A DNA stretch of 64,000 nucleotides from Streptomyces coacervatus (GTDB lineage Bacteria > Actinomycetota > Actinomycetes > Streptomycetales > Streptomycetaceae): assembly GCF_029223485.1 (NCBI RefSeq), contig NZ_JARHTP010000009.1, positions 248,001-312,000 on the forward strand, read 5' to 3'. Below, piece by piece: positions 51,266 to 59,434 of this stretch. Positions within the stretch are counted from its first letter, which is position 1. Each line of letters begins with the position of its first letter. The position numbers and the translations under genes were made by a program. The notes below the pieces were generated by a model. The model made no database searches. It worked only from the letters and a program-made list of their open reading frames with translations, and had not been told where the DNA came from.

Positions 51266-52132
51266 ATGAGCAGCACAGACACCCCGAACGAACCCGTCAT
51301 CACCGCCTACGCGAAGGCCCCGGCCCGCACCGTCCGCGCAGGCGGCGTCACCTACGCCTACCGCGAGCTGGGCCCGAAGGGCGGCATCCCCGTCGTCTTC
51401 TTCGTCCACCTCGCCGCGACCCTGGACAACTGGGACCCCCGCATCATCGATCCCATCGCGAAGGGCCGTCACGTCATCGCCTTCGACAACCGCGGTGTCG
51501 GGGCGTCCACCGGCCAGGTGCCGGACAGTGTCGAGGCGATGACCGACGACGCCTACACCTTCATCAGGGCCCTCGGGTACGACAAGATCGACGTCTTCTC
51601 GTTCTCCCTCGGCGGCATGGTCGCCCAGGCCCTGGTGGTGAAGCACCCCGAGCTCGTCCGCAAGCTGGTCCTCACCGGCACCGGGCCCAAGGGCGGCAAG
51701 GACATGGACAAGGTCGCCAGAGTCACCTACTGGGACATCCTGCGTGCCACGTTGACCCGTTCGGACCCCAAGGAGTTCCTGTTCTTCAACCGCAATGCCA
51801 CCGGCAAGCCCGCCGCACGCGCGTTCGTCAACCGGCTCAAGGAGCGCACCGTCGACCGCGACGCGGACATCAAGACCAAGGCGTTCCAGACGCAGCTGAA
51901 GGCGATCAAGAAGTGGGGGCGCTCCGCCCCTGACGACCTGTCGTCGATCACGCAGCCCACCCTGATCGCCAACGGCGACAACGACCGCATGGTGCCGTCG
52001 GTCCTGTCGGAGGACCTGCACCGGCGCATCAAGGGCAGCGAGCTGATCATCTACCCCGACTCCGGGCATGGCGGCATCTTCCAGTACCACCAGGAGTTCG
52101 CCCCCGTAGCGGTCGAGTTCCTGGCCCGATGA
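51266..52132 (+). CDS. Alpha/beta-fold hydrolase
   Basis: A 288-residue hydrolase. The nucleophile segment DVFSFSLGGMVAQALVVKHP places Ser in SFSLGG, the acid is in NGDNDRMVPS, and His in YPDSGHGGIFQYH, giving a complete triad. The oxyanion-hole position reads FFVHLAATLDNWDPR, HL instead of HG. It has no signal peptide. It could hydrolyse an ester or lactone or act as an accessory thioesterase. ATG 51266 has AAGGAGAA upstream. It is the second gene of the operon. Confidence 0.88.
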   Translation: MSSTDTPNEPVITAYAKAPARTVRAGGVTYAYRELGPKGGIPVVFFVHLAATLDNWDPRIIDPIAKGRHVIAFDNRGVGASTGQVPDSVEAMTDDAYTFIRALGYDKIDVFSFSLGGMVAQALVVKHPELVRKLVLTGTGPKGGKDMDKVARVTYWDILRATLTRSDPKEFLFFNRNATGKPAARAFVNRLKERTVDRDADIKTKAFQTQLKAIKKWGRSAPDDLSSITQPTLIANGDNDRMVPSVLSEDLHRRIKGSELIIYPDSGHGGIFQYHQEFAPVAVEFLAR

Positions 52133-52163
52133 CCGCCATCTGACCAGGAAAAAGGGCAACATC

Positions 52164-52970
52164 ATGAGCACGTCGCCGGTCGCCGCGCCCCCGGAAGTGA
52201 AGAAGCCTCTCACCTCCTCGATCCTGCTGTGGGTGCGCACCGACCAGCCCCGCCAGACCGGCATGGACCACTGGAAGGGCCCGCACTCAGGGATCATCTC
52301 CGCCACCCCGGGTCTGGAGGAGTACCGGCAGATCCACCTCGCCGAGCAGAACACGGGCCTGTGGCCGGCCATCGAGGGGGTCCAGACCGCGATCCCAGCA
52401 GACCGGAAGATAGACGGCGTCGCGGAAGTCACGTTCCAATCGGCGCTTGCACCCCTGAAAGGGCGCAAGCAGACGAAGCTGGCCTACGCCGACGAGATCA
52501 ACGTGTTCCGCCGCACCCTGCTCTACGCCGGCCCGCCGAACTCCTCCCGGTGGTACGACGTCGCGGGCCCCGGAGAGACGGTCGGTGCCCGCGCGCTGAT
52601 CTACCTTCGCCGCAGGGACGGGGTCGGCGCCGGCGCCTTCCGGAAGTTCGTCAACGAGGAGCTCGCACCCGCGCTCGCCGGCACCGGAGTGCTGAAGGAA
52701 CTGCGCACGCAGACGTTCCTGCCCTGGACGAAAAAGCTCTGGGACACCCCGGACGTCGCCCACGACAACCCCCACGACCAGCACTTCCACGCCTCGGTCA
52801 GCCTCGGGTTCACCGACACCGCGGCACGGGGCGCCTTCTTCAGCGGCAACGCGATCGAGGACCTGTCCGACCGGCTGGCACCGCAGGTCTCCGCGATCCA
52901 CGCCTACGACGTCGCCGCCGCCCTCACCTACGTCAAGGACGGCGAGATCCTCCCGCACTACCAGGAGTGA
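52164..52970 (+). CDS. EthD-like dimeric alpha/beta-barrel protein
   Basis: A 268-residue protein with two ferredoxin-like (dimeric alpha/beta barrel) halves: SSILLWVRTDQPRQTGMDHW and LEEYRQIHLAEQNTGLWP, then ARALIYLRRRDGVGAGAFRK and HASVSLGFTDTAARGAFF. It resembles EthD-domain proteins, which accompany oxidative or esterolytic catabolic enzymes and often act on cyclic or aromatic substrates, but no catalytic residue can be named. It starts 31 bp after the hydrolase, with AGGAAAAAGGG upstream. Confidence 0.72.
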   Translation: MSTSPVAAPPEVKKPLTSSILLWVRTDQPRQTGMDHWKGPHSGIISATPGLEEYRQIHLAEQNTGLWPAIEGVQTAIPADRKIDGVAEVTFQSALAPLKGRKQTKLAYADEINVFRRTLLYAGPPNSSRWYDVAGPGETVGARALIYLRRRDGVGAGAFRKFVNEELAPALAGTGVLKELRTQTFLPWTKKLWDTPDVAHDNPHDQHFHASVSLGFTDTAARGAFFSGNAIEDLSDRLAPQVSAIHAYDVAAALTYVKDGEILPHYQE

Positions 52971-53089
52971 GCAGCGCAGACGGGACGCGGGACCGCCGGA
53001 TCTGCTCGGCACATCCATCCGCCCCGGCTTCCTTGCCCTCCTCGCACCCCAATCGCCGTCTGATACCCACCACGCATCCGGAGCCAGCC

Positions 53090-53923
53090 ATGAGCGAGCA
53101 GCAGAGCACCACCCACTACGAGCGCACCTCACCGCAGATCGCGAAGATCACCTTCGCCAACCCACCCGTCAACCTCATCGTCGGCGAGACAGTCCTGCGC
53201 CTCATCGAGATCGTCACCGAACTGGCCACCGACCCGGACATCCAGGTCGTGCTGTTCGACAGCGCCACCCCCGACTTCTTCTACAACCACTTCGACCTGG
53301 CCGCCGCAGCCGACTTCCCCGCGCCCGAGGACCCGGACGCGGTGCCGGCCTGGACGAATCTGGTCCTGGAACTCTCCAGAGCGCCGTACATCACGATCGC
53401 GGCCATCCGGGGACGCACCCGCGGCGGCGGGAACGAGCTCGCCCTCGCCCTCGATCTGCGCTACGCCAGTCGTGAGAAGGCGATCTTCGGACAGCCCGAG
53501 GTCGGTAGCGGACTGCTGCCCGGCGGTGGTGGCAGCGAACGCCTGCCCCGGGCCATCGGACGCGACCGCGCCCTGGAAGCCATCCTCACCAGCGACGACT
53601 ACGACGCCGACACCGCCGAGCGTTGGGGCTGGGTCACCCGCGCCCTCCCCGACAGCGAACTCGACGACTTCGTCGGCACCGTCGCCGCCCGGCTCGCCTC
53701 CTTCGACCGCACCTCACTCGCCTCGGCCAAAGCCCAGATCAACCGGGCATCCCTGCCCCCGGACGCGGACCTGGTCGCCGCCTACGGCGAGTTCACCCAC
53801 TCCCTCACCCTCCCCGGGTTCCTCACCCGGGCCGCAGGCACGCAGGCCGTCGTCGAACAGGCCGGCATCGACTTCGAGTACCGTCTCGGGCACTACATCG
53901 GCATCGCCAACCAGCAAAGCTGA
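53090..53923 (+). CDS. Enoyl-CoA hydratase/isomerase family protein
   Basis: A 277-residue crotonase-fold protein. The oxyanion-hole segments are FFYNHFDLAAAADFPAPEDP and TIAAIRGRTRGGGNELALAL with DLRYASREKAIFGQPEVGSG. The usual catalytic Glu region reads PEVGSGLLPGGGGSERLPRA; the Glu in QPEVG is kept, while the second site is not obvious. The substrate is unknown; members exist that act on non-CoA compounds. It is the last gene of the operon, with a T-rich terminator 20 bp behind the stop. ATG 53090 follows CGGAGCC. Confidence 0.88.
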   Translation: MSEQQSTTHYERTSPQIAKITFANPPVNLIVGETVLRLIEIVTELATDPDIQVVLFDSATPDFFYNHFDLAAAADFPAPEDPDAVPAWTNLVLELSRAPYITIAAIRGRTRGGGNELALALDLRYASREKAIFGQPEVGSGLLPGGGGSERLPRAIGRDRALEAILTSDDYDADTAERWGWVTRALPDSELDDFVGTVAARLASFDRTSLASAKAQINRASLPPDADLVAAYGEFTHSLTLPGFLTRAAGTQAVVEQAGIDFEYRLGHYIGIANQQS

Positions 53924-53942
53924 CACCCATCAGAAAATGAGC

Positions 53943-53968
53943 ACGGACGCAGCGGATGCCGCGTCCGT
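53943..53968 (+). terminator. Rho-independent terminator of the oxidoreductase operon
   Basis: An 8-bp stem ACGGACGC/GCGTCCGT (53943-53950 with 53961-53968), 10-nt loop, followed by CCTCTTTT. A T-run is rare in this genome. Confidence 0.7.
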
Positions 53969-53989
53969 CCTCTTTTGCCGCGGGGCCCA

Positions 53990-54370
53990 CCTGATTTCCG
54001 ACGTCTTCGGCACCGTGGTCGACCGGGCACCAACATCGCGGGCGAATTCGAACGCGTCGGCGCCCTCTTCGGGCCACGGGCCGATTGACCAGGACTCACC
54101 GCCAAGTGGCGCAGCCTGTACCCGCCGACACCGCTGCGAGTGGCGGCGGGGGAAGTGCCCCGGCGGTCGCTGGACGAACTACACCGGATGATGCGCGGAC
54201 GAGTGCGCGCCGAGCATGGCCTGACCAAGCTTCACCGACACCGACCGGGCCGACCTCGCGATGCCTGGCACCGCCTGAGCCCGTGGCCCGAAAGCCGCGA
54301 TGGTCTGTCACCACGGTGGTGCCCCGCTGCTGATCGGGCTGCTGCCGGATCGACCGCCGATGTCATCCAC
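53990..54370 (+). pseudogene. Type II haloacid dehalogenase remnant (HAD), several frameshifts
   Basis: Pieces of a 2-haloacid dehalogenase-like gene appear in order but in different frames: ISDVFGTVVD (motif I), NIAGEFERVGALFGPRAD, LTAKWRSLYPPTPLRVAAGE, RRSLDELHRMMRGRVRAEHG, then DAWHRLSPWPESRDGL. At least three frame changes and an in-frame stop are present, and motifs II-IV are missing. The remaining sequence up to 54483 shows no gene. It suggests the island once handled halogenated or related substrates. Confidence 0.78.
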
Positions 54371-54483
54371 GGCTCGACGGCCGCGACGGTGCACCCCTTC
54401 TCGACACCGGCCGGCCAACTGTTCAAACGCCATGGATCACGGAGCCCGACGTGAAGAGATCACGTCGGGGCCGAAGAACAAGC

Positions 54484-55197
54484 TCAGGCGTCCGTGCTGT
54501 GAAGGTCCGGGTAAAGCGCCTCGACCGGGCCGCTCAGAGCCGCCTTGACCCCCTTGGTCAACTCGTCGGCCAGGACCTCGTATTCTCCGGCCTCGACGGC
54601 GTCGTAGACCGTCGTCACCAGCTGCGTCGGCAGCATCTTGGGTCCGTCAGCGTGCGCGGCCATATCGGTGTCGACGTAGCCCATGTGCACCCCCGTCACG
54701 TGGACGCCCATGGGTGCGAACTCGATGCGCAGCGAGTTGGTGGCCGACCACAGTGCGGCCTTGGACGCGCTGTAGGCGCCGCCGAAGGCATACCAGCTGG
54801 CAACGGAGTGCACGTCGATGAGGACTGACCCCTTCTTGGCGGCGAGGACCGGTGCAAAGGCGCGGGCGAGGAAGACCGGTCCGAAGAAGTTCGTCTCCAT
54901 GTTCGCCCGGATGTCCGCCTCGGTGACGTCCAGCAGGCTCGCGCTCGGCGGGATGGCGCCCGCGTTGTTGACGAGCACGGTGACATCCGCCGCGGCTGCC
55001 ACGGCCGCGTCGATCGACGCGCGGTCGGTCACGTCAAGGGTCAGGGGGACGATGCGGTCATCGTCCCAGGCGCGGGGGAAGCGGGCAGTGGCGTAGACCT
55101 TGACGGCGCCGCGAGCCAGGGCGTCGTGGACGAAGTGGGTACCGATACCGCCATTGGCGCCGGTGACGAGGACGACTGCTCCATCGAGGGAGGGCAT
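54484..55197 (-). CDS. Short-chain dehydrogenase/reductase (SDR)
   Basis: A 237-residue classical SDR. The cofactor motif is VVLVTGANGGIGTHFVHDAL, with VLVNNAGAIPP, and the catalytic Ser/Tyr/Lys in DVHSVASWYAFGGAYSASKA. The SDR reduces or oxidises a carbonyl with NAD(P)H; the substrate is unknown. ATG 55197 has AAGGAGCC upstream; longer starts overlap the operator region. It is divergent from the second TetR gene across 167 bp holding two palindromes, so it is its likely target. Confidence 0.92.
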   Translation of the reverse strand: MPSLDGAVVLVTGANGGIGTHFVHDALARGAVKVYATARFPRAWDDDRIVPLTLDVTDRASIDAAVAAAADVTVLVNNAGAIPPSASLLDVTEADIRANMETNFFGPVFLARAFAPVLAAKKGSVLIDVHSVASWYAFGGAYSASKAALWSATNSLRIEFAPMGVHVTGVHMGYVDTDMAAHADGPKMLPTQLVTTVYDAVEAGEYEVLADELTKGVKAALSGPVEALYPDLHSTDA

Positions 55198-55307
55198 GGG
55201 CTCCTTCTTTCCGAGGGGGATGCGAGGTACGTGGCTGCGCACGGATGGAGCAACGACACGCCGCCCCGCGATGGGAGAATGAGCGGAGCCACAGTCGAGC
55301 TCACACG

Positions 55308-55340
55308 GTACTGAGTACAATCATAACTGACTATAGTCAG
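55308..55340. promoter_or_regulatory. Two palindromic TetR operator candidates
   Basis: GTACTGAGTAC (55308-55318) and CTGACTATAGTCAG (55327-55340, perfect 14 bp) lie in the AT-rich promoter region between the SDR and TetR genes. The first resembles the operator before the paralogous TetR at 50096-50105. Confidence 0.65.
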
Positions 55341-55364
55341 AATCGAATCCTGGAGGACACTGCC

Positions 55365-55952
55365 ATGCCTGTCGGACGGCGCGAGCGGAACAAGCAGGAA
55401 AAGCTCGACCGCATCGTCGCTGCCGCCAGTGAACTGTTCGCCGAACACGGCGTCGATGAGGTCACGACCCAGCAGATCGCGGACAAGGCCGACATCGGCA
55501 CCGGGACCTTGTTCCTTTATGCCAAGACCAAGGGCGAACTCCTCCTGCTTGTGCAGAACGCCAAGTACGCCGAAGCGCTCGAGCAGGGCCGGGCGGACGC
55601 CGAGACCGTCCCAGGCGTGCTGGACGCGGTGCTGGCGATCGTCCGGCCGATCGTCGAGTGCAACCGCACCCAGATCGACAACGGACGCACCTACCTGCGA
55701 GAGATGGCCTTCGGTGACCCCGAGGAGCCCCGGCACAGCGAAGCACTCGCCATCGTCGCGCAGACCGAGGAGGCCATCGCCGCCGTGCTGCGCCGAGACG
55801 AGAGGGTCGCAGAGGGCGACGCCGCGACGCTGGCACACATCGTGTCCGCCGTGATGTTCCTCAGCATGGCGGCGAGCGTGAACATCGCCTTGAGCGTCGA
55901 GGAGATCGTGCAGGACATCCAGGGGCAGATTGAGGTCCTGCTGCCTCGCTGA
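55365..55952 (+). CDS. TetR-family regulator (paralogue of the 49432 gene)
   Basis: A 195-residue TetR regulator. It starts MPVGRRERNKQEKLDRI and has the HTH segments AAASELFAEHGVDEVTTQQI and DIGTGTLFLYAKTKGELLL. Over the first 65 residues it is very close to the other TetR of the cluster, and its ligand domain shares motifs too, so duplication is likely. ATG 55365 has TGGAGGAC upstream. It is divergent from the SDR gene with two palindromes between. It probably represses the SDR gene and itself. Confidence 0.92.
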   Translation: MPVGRRERNKQEKLDRIVAAASELFAEHGVDEVTTQQIADKADIGTGTLFLYAKTKGELLLLVQNAKYAEALEQGRADAETVPGVLDAVLAIVRPIVECNRTQIDNGRTYLREMAFGDPEEPRHSEALAIVAQTEEAIAAVLRRDERVAEGDAATLAHIVSAVMFLSMAASVNIALSVEEIVQDIQGQIEVLLPR

Positions 55953-56007
55953 AGCGCGGCCCCAGCCTCAGGCCCAGGCGACCATCCGGGTGGTCCTCGG
56001 CTGCGTC

Positions 56008-56215
56008 ATGGCCCGAACCCCTAAATGGCAGGTCATCCGGCCGTTACTGCCCATTCCGACATGGCCGAAGGAGTGGGGCGGGCGGCCGGAGGGCTACCGC
56101 CACCGCGTGCTGCTGGGATTCGGTACTGGACGGGAACGGCGTCACAGGGCACCCGACTCCGGCTCCCCTGGTGCGGGTTCCGCAGAGGAAGGGATGGGCG
56201 CGTGACCTGGATGCC
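56008..56215 (+). pseudogene. IS5-like transposase 5' remnant
   Basis: MARTPKWQVIRPLLPIPTWP and GGRPEGYRHRVLL match the N-terminal DUF4096-type segment of IS5-family transposases, then the frame shifts (GIRYWTGTASQG continues the match in the next frame). The catalytic DDE part is absent. It is a dead insertion sequence. Confidence 0.72.
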
Positions 56216-56276
56216 GCCGGAGCCGATGCTGAGTACGCCTACCCCGTCGCCGCAGCTCAGGGCGGGCTGGGCTGCT

Positions 56277-56316
56277 GAGCGCAACTTATGGATGGGTTTC
56301 GTTCTCTCCGTTGTCC
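56277..56316 (+). repeat. Right copy of imperfect direct repeat
   Basis: Shares GAGCGCA, TTATGGA, GGGTTT and TCCGTTGTCC with 49222-49262 in the same orientation. Together the copies bracket 7.0 kb holding both TetR genes and the operon between them. It is followed directly by a strong hairpin. Confidence 0.55.
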
Positions 56317-56327
56317 ACTTCAGGCAT

Positions 56328-56362
56328 GGGTCAGGGCCCTCCGGTGTGAAGGGCCCTGACCC
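56328..56362. terminator. Hairpin after the right direct repeat
   Basis: A 13-bp perfect stem (56328-56340 with 56350-56362; arm GGGTCAGGGCCCT), 9-nt loop. It may be a terminator or part of a mobile-element end. From 56363 to 56660 I recognise no gene; a minus-strand frame there has a short coiled-coil-like stretch (RITLENQQLREELEAA) of unknown origin. Confidence 0.6.
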
Positions 56363-56660
56363 CGTGGCGGCGTCGGTTCTGCCAGCCGCACCCCGACGCG
56401 GTCGCGAACGCGTCCTCCAAGCTTTCGATGCTGCCCTGCGCGGCGACGCGCAGGGCACCGTATCCGGGATCGCCCGCGCCGCGAGTGCCGCCCGTCGCGG
56501 CCTCAAGCTCTTCTCTCAGCTGCTGGTTCTCCAAGGTGATCCGCTGGATGCGGCTGGCGCGAGTGCCGTCACCAGGCACATAGGTCAGGACCAGAGGGAC
56601 TTCGGTGGCCTGACACGCCGCGTCTTGCCTCCGCACTCGCCGGCGATGACCTTGTTCAGT

Positions 56661-57749
56661 TCACGCGCTGTCGGCGAGCAGCGTCGGGTAGTCGGTGTAG
56701 CCGCGGTGGTCGCCGCCGTAGAAGGTGGCCGCGTCGGGGGTGTTGTAGGGGCCGCCGGCCGCGAGGCGGGCGGGCAGGTCCGGGTTGGCCAGGAACAGCG
56801 CGCCGAAGGCGACGATGTCCGCGGCGCCGTCCTCGATGAGGGCGAGAGCGCCGGGGCCGGTGGTCCCGGGGTGGGTGAAGGGGTTGAGGATGAACGCCGT
56901 CGGCCAGTCCTTGCGCAGCCGGGCAGCCAGGTCGCGGTCCGGGCTCTCGACCAGGTGCAGGTAGGCGAGGTCCAGCCGGGAGAGTCCGGCGATCAGGGTG
57001 GTGTAGGTCTCCAGCACATCCGCCGGGTCGGTCTCGGCGATGTCGTTGTAGGGGTTGCCGGGAGAGATACGGAAGCCGGTCCGGTCGCCGCCGATCGCCT
57101 CCGCGACGGCCGTGGCGACCTCGATACCGAAGCGGGCACGGTCCGCGGCGCCGCCTCCCCAGCTGTCGGTGCGCAGATTGGTGTTGGGGGCGAGGAACTG
57201 GTGGATCAGGTAGCCGTTCGCCCCGTGGATCTCCACGCCGTCGAAACCGGCGGCGATCGCGTTGCGCGCGGCGTCGGCGTAGTCGGCGATCGTCTGGGCG
57301 ATGTCGTCCTGGTCCAGTTCCTTCGGCGGGACGTAGTCCTGGGGGCCCTGGTAGGTGAATACCTGACCCGCCGCCGTAACCGGGGAGGGGGCGACGGGGA
57401 GGAGTCCGTCGGGCAGCAGGCTGGGGTGGCTGATCCGGCCGGTGTGCATCAGCTGCGCGAAGATCGTGCCGCCCTGAGCGTGGACGGCGTCGGTCACCTT
57501 CCGCCAGGCGTCGACCTGCTGGGCGGAGTGCAGGCCGGGGGTGTTTGTGTAGCCCTGACCGCCGACCGACGGCTGGATGCCCTCGGTGATGATCAGGCCG
57601 GCGCTCGCGCGCTGGGCGTAATAGGTGGCCATCAGCTCCGTCGCCGTGGCTGCGGGAGCATCGGCGCGGCTGCGGGTCATCGGCGCCATAGCGATGCGGT
57701 TGGCGAGCGTCTTGCCGCTCAGGTCGATCGGGTCGAACGCGGTGGTCAT
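56661..57749 (-). CDS. Old Yellow Enzyme (alkene reductase), second unit with own start
   Basis: A 362-residue OYE beginning at ATG 57749 behind GAAGGAAG, inside the longer frame described above. Features are MAPMTRSRADAPAATATELM, TIFAQLMHTGRISHPSLLPD, the His/Asn substrate pair in VEIHGANGYLIHQFLAPNTN, and the complete C-terminus FYGGDHRGYTDYPTLL. It is an NAD(P)H- and FMN-dependent reductase of enals, enones or nitro compounds. A ribosome binding site at the internal start argues that it is made as a separate protein even if read-through occurs. Confidence 0.85.
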   Translation of the reverse strand: MTTAFDPIDLSGKTLANRIAMAPMTRSRADAPAATATELMATYYAQRASAGLIITEGIQPSVGGQGYTNTPGLHSAQQVDAWRKVTDAVHAQGGTIFAQLMHTGRISHPSLLPDGLLPVAPSPVTAAGQVFTYQGPQDYVPPKELDQDDIAQTIADYADAARNAIAAGFDGVEIHGANGYLIHQFLAPNTNLRTDSWGGGAADRARFGIEVATAVAEAIGGDRTGFRISPGNPYNDIAETDPADVLETYTTLIAGLSRLDLAYLHLVESPDRDLAARLRKDWPTAFILNPFTHPGTTGPGALALIEDGAADIVAFGALFLANPDLPARLAAGGPYNTPDAATFYGGDHRGYTDYPTLLADSA

Positions 57750-58931
57750 GGCAGCTTCCTTCGAAGAGTGGGTCAGGTGAAAGAGGCAGGCGGCGGCACG
57801 TTCCCTGCGGGGTGGCGGGGAACTGGTGATCGGCAAGGCCGGGGTGGGCCGCCGCTGGAAAACAGTCCCGTAGAACAGTTCCGGCCGCGGCTCGTTCTCC
57901 GGGTGGCCACCCTGCCAGCGCGCGACCAGGTCGGGGTTGGCGATGAGAGCCCGGCCCACGACCACGGCATCGGCGTGGCCGGCCTCGATCAGCTGGAGCG
58001 CCTGCTCGCGGGTGGTCTGCCCCCCGAAGGGGCCGCTGTTGACAATCAGCTTGCCGTCGAAGCGCCGCCGCAGCTCCTGTACAAGGTCGCCGCCCGGCTC
58101 GGCGTGCAGTATGGAGAGGTAGGCCAGGCCCAGCGGGCGCAGCTGGTCCATCAGGGTGCCGTAGGTGGCCAGGACGTCGTCCCGGTCGGTCTCGAAGACG
58201 TCCCCGAGGTCGACCTCCGGCGAGATCCGCAGCCCGACCCGCTCGGCACCGACGGCCTGGGCGACCGCCGTGACGACCTCGACGACGAAGCGGGCGCGGT
58301 TGTGCGGCGAGCCGCCGTACTCGTCGGCGCGCTGGTTGGCCGCCGGGGAGAGGAACTCCTGGAGCAGGTAGCCGTTGGCGCCGTGGATCTCCACGCCGTC
58401 CGCTCCCGCCTCGATGGCCCGGCGGGCCGCGGCGACGAAGTCCTCCAGGGCTGCCCGGATCTCTGCGGTGGTCATCGCTTCCGGTACGGGGTAGGGCTGC
58501 TCGCCCTTCTCGGTGAACGTCTTGTTGTCGATGGCGATCGCGCTGGGGGCCAGGATGCGGCGGCCGCCGTTGATGTCGGGGTGGGTGCCGCGGCCGGCGT
58601 GCATGATCTGCAGGACGATGCGGCCGCCCTCGGCGTGCACCGCCTCGAACACCCGCTGCCAGCCGGCAGCCTGCTCGTCGGTGGCGATGCCCGGCTCACC
58701 GACATACCCCTGCGACGCGTGGTCGGGGTAGGTACCCTCGGTGATGATCATTCCGACGCTCGCCCGCTGCCGGTAGTACTCGACCATCAGGTCCCCGGGA
58801 ATGCCGGAGGAACCGGCCCGGACCCGGGTTATCGGTGCCATGACGATGCGGTTGGCGAGCTCGATCTTCCCGAGCGAGATAGGGGAGAAAAGCGATTGAA
58901 CGGGCGAAACATCCGAAACATTGACAGTCAT
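56661..58931 (-). CDS. Two Old Yellow Enzyme domains in one uninterrupted frame
   Basis: One open frame of 756 codons holds two complete FMN-dependent ene-reductase (OYE) barrels. Domain 1 (about 1-365) has NRIVMAPITRVRAGSSGIPG, IVLQIMHAGRGTHPDINGGR and GVEIHGANGYLLQEFLSPAA. A 30-residue low-complexity link (PALPITSSPPPRRERAAA) leads to domain 2, which starts at a Met with its own ribosome binding site. OYEs reduce activated C=C bonds or nitro groups with NAD(P)H. Domain 1 lacks the usual last barrel tail (YTDYPTL), so its natural stop was probably lost by a frameshift. It is either a true fusion or two overlapping genes. Confidence 0.8.
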   Translation of the reverse strand: MTVNVSDVSPVQSLFSPISLGKIELANRIVMAPITRVRAGSSGIPGDLMVEYYRQRASVGMIITEGTYPDHASQGYVGEPGIATDEQAAGWQRVFEAVHAEGGRIVLQIMHAGRGTHPDINGGRRILAPSAIAIDNKTFTEKGEQPYPVPEAMTTAEIRAALEDFVAAARRAIEAGADGVEIHGANGYLLQEFLSPAANQRADEYGGSPHNRARFVVEVVTAVAQAVGAERVGLRISPEVDLGDVFETDRDDVLATYGTLMDQLRPLGLAYLSILHAEPGGDLVQELRRRFDGKLIVNSGPFGGQTTREQALQLIEAGHADAVVVGRALIANPDLVARWQGGHPENEPRPELFYGTVFQRRPTPALPITSSPPPRRERAAACLFHLTHSSKEAAMTTAFDPIDLSGKTLANRIAMAPMTRSRADAPAATATELMATYYAQRASAGLIITEGIQPSVGGQGYTNTPGLHSAQQVDAWRKVTDAVHAQGGTIFAQLMHTGRISHPSLLPDGLLPVAPSPVTAAGQVFTYQGPQDYVPPKELDQDDIAQTIADYADAARNAIAAGFDGVEIHGANGYLIHQFLAPNTNLRTDSWGGGAADRARFGIEVATAVAEAIGGDRTGFRISPGNPYNDIAETDPADVLETYTTLIAGLSRLDLAYLHLVESPDRDLAARLRKDWPTAFILNPFTHPGTTGPGALALIEDGAADIVAFGALFLANPDLPARLAAGGPYNTPDAATFYGGDHRGYTDYPTLLADSA

Positions 58932-58964
58932 GGGTTTCTTTCTTTCTGCAATACGGAGGAAAGC

Positions 58965-59195
58965 GGGAGGAAGGTCTGCGACGCAGGGGGTCCGCGCTGT
59001 CCCGGCGGAGGCGCGGATGCGGTCCTCGGGCAGGCGCGGGCCCGCTGACGGTGACGCGGTTCCAGGACCGCGATCGGGGTGTGGGGGGTGCTGGCGGCGA
59101 CCGCGGTGAGAGCCGCATGCCGTCGGCGTCGACGCCGGTCAAGCGCAACTGCCCGCCGGAGTACGGGCGTTCGCTCCTTGCACGCGATCAGCAGT
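58965..59195 (-). pseudogene. IS1380-family transposase remnant
   Basis: Minus-strand fragments match the C-terminal part of IS1380 transposases across frameshifts: SERPYSGGQLRLTGVDADGM then RL (compare KERPHPGAQLRFTDVDG), AVLEPRHRQRARA (compare LELRHRRRARAE) and EDRIRASAGTARTPCVADLP (compare EDRIRCAKDTGLRNLP). No intact catalytic part is left. The remaining bases to 59434 show no recognisable gene. The comparison is from memory of the family. Confidence 0.6.
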
Positions 59196-59434
59196 CAGCC
59201 AGGCGACGAAGTCACGGGTGCCGCCGCCGGAGTCGGAACGGATCGGTGTCTGCAGGCCGTGCCGCGACCGACTCCCTCGACGCGCCACCGCGAAGGACCG
59301 ATACACGGCTTCACCTGGAAGGCGCTTTTGGCGGTGGCGGGAACAGCGATCTCAGCGCTCCTCATTCTCACCGGCCTGAGGCACTTCCGCCGGCCGATCG
59401 CCCATCGGACAGCCTGCTCCACGAAAGCGCGAGA

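Noticed and set aside
56025..59048. A 1007-codon open frame on the plus strand
   Set aside because: It is antisense to the OYE genes and runs across two IS remnants; its composition is typical of antisense frames in high-GC DNA.
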